A stretch of 64,000 nucleotides of DNA, from assembly GCA_003008705.1 (NCBI GenBank), contig PDUO01000083.1, positions 66,506 to 130,505 of the forward strand, written 5' to 3'. Under the pieces are notes generated by a model. The model ran no database searches. It had not been told where the DNA came from and worked only from the letters and a program-made list of their open reading frames with translations. Source of the stretch: Pezicula radicicola. Its lineage: Eukaryota; Ascomycota; Leotiomycetes; Helotiales; Dermateaceae. Shown one piece after another: positions 57,167 through 64,000 of this stretch (positions are counted from its first letter, which is position 1; each line of letters begins with the position of its first letter). The position numbers and the translations under genes are program-made.

Positions 57167-58589
57167 TGCTCGAGTCTGGGACGATTAGTGGTAAATTGTG
57201 TCATGAAGGGTGAAGGCTTCCACAAGGTTTATTTGAGCAACTTGTAGGAGTTAGGCGTGCGGGGGAAAATATATATCACAATCGGAGTAGGAGCTTGGAA
57301 TTATATCTCCACTCCGTTGGCAACTTGTAAACTAGCCAGTATAACCTTACTCGAAAGGTAAATATGCTGCCTGTACCTTCGTTAATACACAAGGCTTCCT
57401 GAGTTGACAGTTGATGTTTTGGATTTTCATGTTCCGGTTGCAAATTTCAACTTATATCTTTCTATTATATATTTCTTTGTTAAATGAGAGTGGTTGCCTT
57501 TTTACTCTTTATTTATGGAAACAATGACTTAATTTTTTTTTATTCGCCTCCTATTTTGGGGGTTTTCTTTTTAGGGAAATAAAAAGAAATAAAAAAATAT
57601 AAGAAACGAGATTCCTTATTACGGTACCATAAGATCCACGGTGCTGTACATGTGCGGGATAGAAAAGAGGTGTAGGTGCGCCTTATCTTATCATGTGATC
57701 ATGTCAACGATCAGTGTCTAGCTTGGCTAGGATTGCTGGCTACCACAAACTGAGAGAAGTTCGAACTAATTGGGTTCATTCATGACGTCGAAACAATGAC
57801 GTATACCCAGCAAGGACCCCGAATAAGTGCACTCGATGTCCTGCAGCAATATAACAGATACTTCACTTGGCGTAGAGAGCTTCCAGGTATCATTGGCAAC
57901 ATTGAACAAAACAATAGTCAGGCACTCCCTCGTGTGCTCTCCTTACTGTAAGAGCTCCTGTCACGAGGATGTCTCTCACTGCTGACAACTCAGGTTCTTG
58001 TACTCGGTTGCAGTAGTTCACCTTCTTCGTCCCTTGGTCGACTTTGATAGCTTCCCGTCTCAATATGGTAATGATGTTATCTAGAATTATGCCCAGAATG
58101 GGTTATTCCTCCTCGACGCACACTATCGAACACAATACACCTGCCGCTATCACCGTTCTGTGTAATCCTGCTTACCGAGCCTCAGGCCATGAACAATCAT
58201 ATGTTCGTAACAGCAGGTGTGCAGTTCGTAGGTTAAAAAAGAGCTATAAAAAAGATCTGTTAGTTTGGCATTAAGCAAGTCGTGGGCAGCTTGAGGTTTG
58301 CTTGTATGTATAGTATCTGCTAAGCATTGAAAATTTGTGTATTAGAAATATATGGATTTAGGATTTTAAGGCACCATGAGGGTGTGGCCCTATTCTCGAA
58401 TCTACATAACTTCTGAACATTTTCAATCGTTGACTTCATACCCATAAATAGTCACCGACAGACAAGTCCCTTAACGGCAACACTATTAACCGGAGCAAAC
58501 CTCACTATCTCCAAAAAGGATGCTTCGTTGTGATGACCGTAAATCCCTACTAGAAATGAGGCTGATGCGACTGTGTATAGCAGGTTCAG
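57167..58589. other. No gene recognised
   Basis: AT-rich around 57460-57620. The plus-strand frame 58044-58274 has no motif. No repeats with defined ends. Confidence 0.45.
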
Positions 58590-59717
58590 CTACAACTGCA
58601 CAGGAAAGTCCGTCGTCTCTATCTCCTCAGGATACTTCAATCCGGCAGTACTTCGAACCTCATCCATAACATCCACAATGAGAATGCTCTCATCAAGTCC
58701 TGGGTAGGTACCCTCCTTTCGTCCCTCAACCAGAGCTCTACCAGCGTCATCAGCCTCCCAAAATAAACCGTGTCCTTCGCCCTCAGGGTTGGCAATGGGC
58801 CCATACCCATTGTACCACCCAGTTCCCACACCGGGTCCTGGCTGGGGCCAATGCTTGTCCTCGCACGTGCCATCTTTGAGAATGAGTCTCATTCGTGTAG
58901 GCCGATATGCAGGAGGAAACACCTGTATTTCTCCTTTCGGGCCTTGAATACGAATGCCGGGCACTATAGCATCATTGGCTACCGCCACTGAGTCATTTGA
59001 CAAGCCTAAAGATGCTGATGCAACCGCATGGGCGTTCCCTCCATATTCTTGATCCCGAGGGAATTCCATCAAGATCGTGGTCATCGCATCGACCCCTGTC
59101 GGATCATACTTCGCCACAGCTGTCTTGATAATTGGGCGCTGTCTAGTACCGACTGGTCCGATCCGACCAGAGGTGATGAGCTCGCGGACGTATATGGAAA
59201 GTGGAAAATACCAGGTCCAGAGTCCTTCCATCAATAGCAAGTCCTTCTCCTTGGCCTTCTCAGCTAATATTCTGGCCTGCCTCGCATTGACCGTGAATGG
59301 TTTTTCGCAAAGCACATTCTTGCCTGCATCGAGACATAGCATTGTGTTCTGATAATGATGTGAGTGAGGCGTCGTGATGTAGACTATATCAACATTAGGG
59401 TCTTGGACGAGCTCAGCGTACGAGCTATAAGCTTTGGCATGGGTCGGTGCGGCACATTCTCGCAGAAAGGCGTCCGACTTCGACCTTGATGAAGAAGACG
59501 CAGCTGCCACGAGCTCGTGCTTGATGTCGGTTACTCCGCGCGTCGTAGGGTCGACCGAGAGATCCTTTCCGCTTCCGAGCCAGTTAGTGATGAAATCAAT
59601 CACGGGGTTAGTCACATACAAAGCAGTAGCGATGCCTCCAGTGGCAAGAATGCCCCAGCGAATCGTCTTTGGCTCCATCATGTTTCCAGTCCCCAGGTAT
59701 TTGTTAAGAGTTGCCAC
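58590..59717 (-). CDS. Gfo/Idh/MocA oxidoreductase (dihydrodiol/D-xylose dehydrogenase-like), 375 aa, possible internal deletion
   Basis: NAD(P)-dependent family with an N-terminal Rossmann fold: RWGILATGGIA (20-30), then VDIVYITTPHSHHYQN (109-124), GKNVLCEKPFTVNARQA (132-148, EKP Lys139) and LLLMEGLWTWYFP (160-172). The C-terminal domain includes GVDAMTTILMEFPRDQ, IVPGIRIQGPKGEIQVFPP and a conserved GHGLFWEADD segment. From ITSGRIGPV (about residue 189) it passes straight to TRQRPIIKTAVAKY. Relatives have about 60-70 residues between these, including the GGALLDLGIY motif that supplies catalytic residues. The frame is intact across the join with no intron signals. The enzyme may therefore be inactive. 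A better start may be Met13 or Met14 (MEPKTIRWG). Confidence 0.85.
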   Translation of the reverse strand: MATLNKYLGTGNMMEPKTIRWGILATGGIATALYVTNPVIDFITNWLGSGKDLSVDPTTRGVTDIKHELVAAASSSSRSKSDAFLRECAAPTHAKAYSSYAELVQDPNVDIVYITTPHSHHYQNTMLCLDAGKNVLCEKPFTVNARQARILAEKAKEKDLLLMEGLWTWYFPLSIYVRELITSGRIGPVGTRQRPIIKTAVAKYDPTGVDAMTTILMEFPRDQEYGGNAHAVASASLGLSNDSVAVANDAIVPGIRIQGPKGEIQVFPPAYRPTRMRLILKDGTCEDKHWPQPGPGVGTGWYNGYGPIANPEGEGHGLFWEADDAGRALVEGRKEGTYPGLDESILIVDVMDEVRSTAGLKYPEEIETTDFPVQL

Positions 59718-59799
59718 AGGTGGAGGTATGGTGAAGGGCCAGGTTCGTGATCAGCTATTTAAGTGCACGGAACATGAGAGAGGGCCTGCAAGGCAAGAC

Positions 59800-60169
59800 T
59801 ATGGAGGATTATAACATCCATAGTAGGCAAAACTCTTTCTGCCGGCAGAATTAGAATATAAGCTATAAACTCCCCTAAAATATAGCCTATACACTTACTA
59901 AAAATAAAAGCTATATTATAGAGGATCTTAACATCTACAATAGGTAAAACTAATTTAAACCTTAATTAGTTAGCCTTTTAGGTCTTTCTACTAATAGAAT
60001 AATTAAGGCACTACAGCCTACATTTTTTAGGGCACTATGCTTGTATTTTTCGGGGTAGTACAGCCTGTATTTTAGGAAGATGCTAACTTCTTGCGGCTAC
60101 CGCCTATAAAGCAGCAACCCTTTAAGGTCTAATTAGTTTCACCCATCATGGACGTTATAATCCTCCATA
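59800..60169. mobile_element. MITE, 370 bp, with CAAGAC target duplication
   Basis: The ends are TATGGAGGATTATAAC... on both sides (first 16 bp identical in inverted orientation, then transition differences over about 35 bp). CAAGAC is present at 59794-59799 and 60170-60175. The interior is TpA-rich with repeated TATARGCTRTA units and no frame. It lies 83 bp upstream of the Gfo/Idh start, probably in its promoter. Confidence 0.78.
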
Positions 60170-60236
60170 CAAGACATGATTTGTGGGTAAACGGGCGTAG
60201 GGCAATTTTAACATTTTCGGAAGGCGTCGGAGACAT

Positions 60237-60480
60237 CAGCTATGGAGGATTATTACGCTCACTTGGGCCAAAACTCTTCCGACATTCGGAAAGCCTTTTC
60301 TGCCGGTAAAATCAGATAGTCTCCCTATAATTATAGGCTATAGCCTTCCTAAGAATATAAGCTGTACCTTCCCTAAAAATACAGGCTGTAATACCCCAAA
60401 AATTACAAGCTGTAGTGTCCCGAAAATATAGGCTATACTATATTCTTAGGGCTCTACTACTTACCGCCTTGAAAGCGGTG
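60237..60480. repeat. Partial relative of the 59800 MITE with about 28-bp imperfect tandem units
   Basis: It begins TATGGAGGATTATTACGCTC, close to the terminus of the preceding MITE, followed by TTTCTGCCGG as in that element, then several units like AATATARGCTGTAC separated by CCCTAAAA-like strings to about 60440. No matching right terminus was found, so it is truncated or rearranged. Confidence 0.55.
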
Positions 60481-60894
60481 AGGAATCCAGAGTCCTAAAC
60501 CAACAAAGATGCCATGGATGGTTGTTGCTTATTACTATGACAAGGCAGCCGGCCCTGTGCTCCCTTTTCGTTTGGGGCATTTCGTATGCTGTGTTGCCTG
60601 AACCATCCGTGATGCATTCGACAGAGCCAGAAAGGAGCCATGTAATGTATGCCTACCTGGCACCCCTCCTTAGACGTTTCTTTGAAAAACAACGCCAAAA
60701 CCGTTGACCATAAATTGAACACGGAAAGAAGCCCCCTTCGTCTCTCAAAACGCTCAAGTCTCTACTTTGTCTAGTATTCAGATTGCAGAGAATACTAGCA
60801 TTGGGAGGCCTCAAGCGAGGCCAGACAAATAGCTTCCCTGTCTCAAGCGAAGAGCAGCATCCATCAACTAGCCAAAGAAATAGAGACTAGTAAC
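60481..60894. other. No gene recognised
   Basis: Contains short plus- and minus-strand frames without motifs (60495-60722 region). A small direct repeat, GCCTCAAGCGAGG and TCTCAAGCGAAG, lies near 60810-60850. Confidence 0.4.
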
Positions 60895-61440
60895 TTATAG
60901 TAACTTATCAACTTCACTTAATTGTAAACTCCTTTTTGTGGACCACAGATGAGTTATTCCTGATCCTTGTAATTGTCCGGTCTGGTTGGCATAGCTTCTA
61001 CAAGGACCATTGGCTAAACAAGAAGAACCAAAGTCTTTGGCAATTGGCTTTTCGACAGCCACATAGAAGCTTCGCCGCTCCAACAGCATGCACGAGGAAC
61101 GCATATGGTAAGCTAGCCCTGGAACATAGCCGCTGTAACCTCTGCTCATCTCGGTTAGTGACGAGGTTGGGGGAAAAAATCCTTTGTAGGTATACTAGAC
61201 GTCGTCTATCTCAAAGTATTAAGACACTTCCCTTAGTCCACTTAAGGCACTCCTCGATATCCCTAAGAACCGTTGCAAGCGGACTTACATAAGTAACATC
61301 CCTCGGACCAATAGCGTAACTATACAAATCTCCACCCTAGATTATAACTACTAGCCAAAAATCCTTGTCTAGAACGATCGAACCTGAGTCTCCTTAGGCA
61401 GACATAGCATCTTATTGCTTCAACCCAAGCAGACACCATT
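60895..61440 (-). pseudogene. PA-clan (trypsin-like) serine protease relic
   Basis: Minus-strand sequence reads SA-stop-GDSGSIVLDKDFWLV, a second stop in VVII-stop-GGDLYSYAIG, then RDVTYVSPLATVLRDIEECL. GDSGS with the following VxxKDFWLVG and the TYVSP loop is the nucleophile region of S1/PA-clan serine proteases. The upstream His/Asp part is not recovered. Downstream the frame continues with RIFSPNLVTNRDEQRLQRLC, of uncertain relation. The two stops are of RIP type. Confidence 0.52.
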
Positions 61441-61653
61441 CTCGTGTTTGGAGATCCTTCACGCTTTGTGTACTGCCGATACCATTAAATCTGCCAGCAA
61501 CCCACTTTTGTGTCGTTCGACTTCTTGGTTTAATACAAGCTCGTCCTGCGTTAGGTCGGTGTCTCGGATCGACTTGAAAGGCAGGCCTCGCAAGAAGTGT
61601 TTCATCGCATTATAACAAAACTCGGTATCCCGGCACGTGATCGAATGAGATGA

Positions 61654-61748
61654 ACGGCGGAGAAGAACGGCGGAGAAGAACGGCGGAGAAGCACGGCGGA
61701 GAAGAACGGCGGAGAAATACGGCGGAGAAATACGGCGGAGAAATACGG
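61654..61748. repeat. 13-bp minisatellite, about 7.3 units of ACGGCGGAGAAGA
   Basis: Seven units plus ACGG, with the last bases drifting from AGA/AGC to AAT. A minus-strand open frame (61459-61923) passes through it and would encode alternating RRISPPYFSAVLLRRASPPF. That frame has no recognised motif, so I do not call it a gene. Confidence 0.9.
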
Positions 61749-62047
61749 ACATGCTATAAGGACTTGGCTTAGCGAGCGTGTGGAAGTTCTTGTTTCTGAA
61801 ACGGGGGATATGACATACCTTGTTTTCGGTGAGGACGGTGGGGTTCGTAATCGAGATAATAGCCCACCCAGTCACTCCGCGCCTGGGACTGTGGAAGTTT
61901 TCGGCCGACACCTGACGTAGCATAAACTGGAGTAAGCAGTTCGCATTAGCCTCGCCTTCGCCTTCCCATTTTTCTTCTTCCCCTTGGCCTTCTTCGCTTG
62001 CCCACTAGAGAAGCTTGAGCTTGCTTGTGATTGCCTTAGCCCGGGCT

Positions 62048-62475
62048 CCAGTGTCGGCACGGGGTGGGCAAATAGCCATTACCCAACCCGGCCTAGACCC
62101 ATGGGGCCGGGTATGGATCGTGATTTTGAATTACCTAAGCCCAATAGACCAAGGACGTTAATACCTACGGGCACCCGGGTACCTATAGGTAATCTATATA
62201 ATATTTCGAGGTCCTAGGATAGAAGATATAAGCTATTTAGTAGGTAAATTAATAACTACTATTATAAGATTTTGAAAATTTAGTACTTATTAAGAAGAAT
62301 AGACACCATATTAGGGTATATTTTTAAGTTAGACGTCTAAGTTGCAATACAAAAGGGTTGATCCTTAGCAGTTATACCTATTGAGCGCCCATTGGGTAAT
62401 AGGCATAGCCTAATTTAGTTGGGTCGGGTATGGATCGCTGCTTTTTCGGGCACAACCCACCCGTTGCTGACACTG
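62048..62475. mobile_element. Foldback-type MITE relic with CAGTG termini
   Basis: The ends are inverted copies with small gaps: CCAGTGTCGGCACGGG on the left and, reversed, CCAGTGTCAGCAACGGG on the right, followed by GGTGGG. Inside the ends are units such as ATTACCCAACCCGG / GGGTCGGGTATGG and palindromic GGGTACC/ACCCGGGT strings similar to those in the element at 4396. The middle is TpA-rich with no frame. CAGTG-type ends fit hAT elements, but the flanking bases show no clear target duplication, so it may have rearranged. Confidence 0.55.
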
Positions 62476-63203
62476 GCCACGTTGAGGATTCGATTTATGG
62501 TGCTAAAATCCTACGGTTGGATGGCCGTATACCTCTCTAATCGCCATCCGCTACCACCATCTAAATCCGGAGACACGACCATCTTATTGATAAAGGCTTA
62601 ATCAATCTAGCCACACTTTTTTCTGTCGTGGGTATCCATGTTCGATTCTAACTCTTCAACTCCAACGACCTGTGAGGTGTTGAACTGGAGTACAAGGGAG
62701 AAGCTAAGATTCCCCGTTCTCCACCAGACTGGAATTCCGACATTCGAGTTGATCTCAGAGTTTCACCAAAGATTGCTATCCGGTCTTTGTGGTTGATTTT
62801 CATGGCCGTTCAAAGTTACGGTCTTTAAGATAGCTAGCTAAATTAGGCTAGCAAAGAAGCAACGAAGCTTTCTACACTAGTATATTAAGATCTAGGCTTT
62901 TTGAAGGGGGGGGTCTATAAGGAGCTATGTAGATGTAGCCAGCCAAGATAAATATAAGTAATAACAAATAAACTAATCTCTTACATTCTTCTAAACAAGT
63001 GCTAGCCATAGGTAGGTCAAGTGTATATAGCAGAAAATGAGAATAAATAATAATTGAGTGGAATGAGTAATGCCCGAATAATTCTAACGTCTTTGTTGAA
63101 AAGTCTCCTTCCCTCTATCCTCTAATTTCCTCATCTTCTTTCTCCTCTAAGTCATAAGCAATACACCTTAATCGACGCGAGCCTTAGTGTTGCAACTTAT
63201 CTT
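62476..63203. other. No gene recognised
   Basis: AT-rich DNA with a short G-run at about 62906. It likely contains the 3' untranslated region of the gene to the right. Confidence 0.4.
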
Positions 63204-63972
63204 TCAGTTCTCTTTCAAATGTTTCTCTGCCACTTTTGGCGTCTTTGTCATTGCTACTTCCCTCCAATACCAAGTCGCCGACATAGTCGCTCCAGGGCCT
63301 ACAACAATAGTCCCAACGGCCATAGCTAACAAGACCATCTTTAAATTTACTCTTGCGATACCCATTCTATCCAAGTCCCAAACGCCGATAAAACACCACA
63401 TCAAACATGCTGCAAAGGTGATATAAAAATCCCATAGAAACATATTGTGAGTGCCGCGGAAGACAGAGGATGGATCGGTGTAGTTGAAGCCGAATATTTG
63501 CCACACGGAAACAGTAGAGGGGCCCGAGGAATAAGTGGAGCTAATAGTGAATATATGGCTAATGGCGCAGATTATAAAGGATGCTGTGTAGACATTCTTC
63601 AGGTGTAAAATATCATCCACTCCTTCGAAGAGAGCTAGTTTATTGGTTTGAGCTGGATTCGACGTGGATTCGACGCTGAATTTGACCAAGATCTCTTGCA
63701 AGACAAAGATGTAGATGGGGAAAAGGGTCCAAATCGGTCCCATATACTGTCTCATGGTACTCCCCACGAAGGGTGAAAACATAAGCAGCGTGGGAAGGAG
63801 CATACCTACAAGCATGGACGGTAAGATAGTTTTAGCATACTTGGGAAGTATTGGCCTAGCTGTAGGCCACCAATAACTACTTTTCCTGGAAGAGATGAGG
63901 TCGACCAGGCAGAATATTGGGACTCCAAGGGCGATAGCAGTTACGTTCGAGATGCTACCGAAGAGGACTGCC
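63204..63972 (-). CDS. Polytopic membrane protein, C-terminal 255 aa; 5' end outside the window
   Basis: A single open exon from a CAG acceptor at about 63975 to the stop at 63204; earlier exons are beyond the right edge. Hydrophobic segments include VTAIALGVPIFCLVDLI, LPSMLVGMLLPTLLMFSP, IWTLFPIYIFVLQEILV, VYTASFIICAISHIFTIS, LWDFYITFAACLMWCFIGV and VLLAMAVGTIVVGPGATMSA. The intervening YWWPTARPILPKYAKTILP loop and the FLWDFYITFAACLMW segment resemble the uncharacterised membrane proteins of fungal terpenoid clusters (PaxA/AtmA-like), but I am not certain. No nonsense codons were seen. Confidence 0.55.
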
Positions 63973-64000
63973 CTGTTTTATTTTAGTGGAAAAAACTTAA

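Noticed and set aside
61459..61923. 154-codon minus-strand open frame through the minisatellite as a gene
   Set aside because: No motif, no clear start, and much of its length is the repeat. Reported only as an observation.

Overview
This window is nuclear DNA of a filamentous ascomycete (Pezizomycotina). The evidence is short GT-AG introns (48-92 nt), single-gene units on both strands, and fungal families: a HET-domain protein, SAT4-like rhodopsin-domain proteins, RTA1, ABCC transporter, CYP52-like P450 and DUF3433. TpA-rich blocks look like the product of repeat-induced point mutation (RIP). No species can be named from the sequence.

Most of the window is gene-poor and decayed. I read about a dozen recognisable genes as pseudogenes. 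Their breaks are mainly C-to-T or G-to-A nonsense changes (CAG to TAG, CGA to TGA, TGG to TAG) plus a few one-base frameshifts. Intact or nearly intact genes are: a small four-helix membrane protein (9433-9977), a HET-domain protein (26102-28228), a rhodopsin-domain protein (35249-36450), a secreted alpha/beta hydrolase (47653-49017), a PLP aminotransferase (53329-54573), a Gfo/Idh/MocA oxidoreductase (58590-59717), and the 3' part of a membrane protein at the right edge. The rhodopsin-domain gene at 531-1945 and the DUF3433 gene at 43056-45085 are mostly open, but each has one unresolved spot.

Layout. 0-10 kb: rhodopsin-domain gene, GH78 alpha-L-rhamnosidase pseudogene split by a foldback transposon, RTA1 pseudogene. 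10-25 kb: copia LTR fragment, transcription-factor remnants, second rhodopsin-domain gene, patatin-like fragment, a secreted glycosidase pseudogene, Tc1/mariner relic. 25-40 kb: HET gene with a hAT-like MITE just upstream, third and fourth rhodopsin-domain genes, ABCC transporter pseudogene. 40-53 kb: DUF3433 gene, solo LTR, dynamin-family relic, alpha/beta hydrolase, MITE, Tc1 fragment, transcription-factor pseudogene. 53-64 kb: aminotransferase, P450 pseudogene, Gfo/Idh oxidoreductase and polytopic membrane protein, which may be the remains of a small biosynthetic locus, plus further MITEs.

The strongest new observations are well-delimited non-autonomous transposons with target-site duplications (4396-5144, 28363-29156, 59800-60169, and the solo LTR 45267-45449), the repeated occurrence of rhodopsin-domain genes in graded stages of decay, and the one-directional nonsense signature in single-copy-looking genes.
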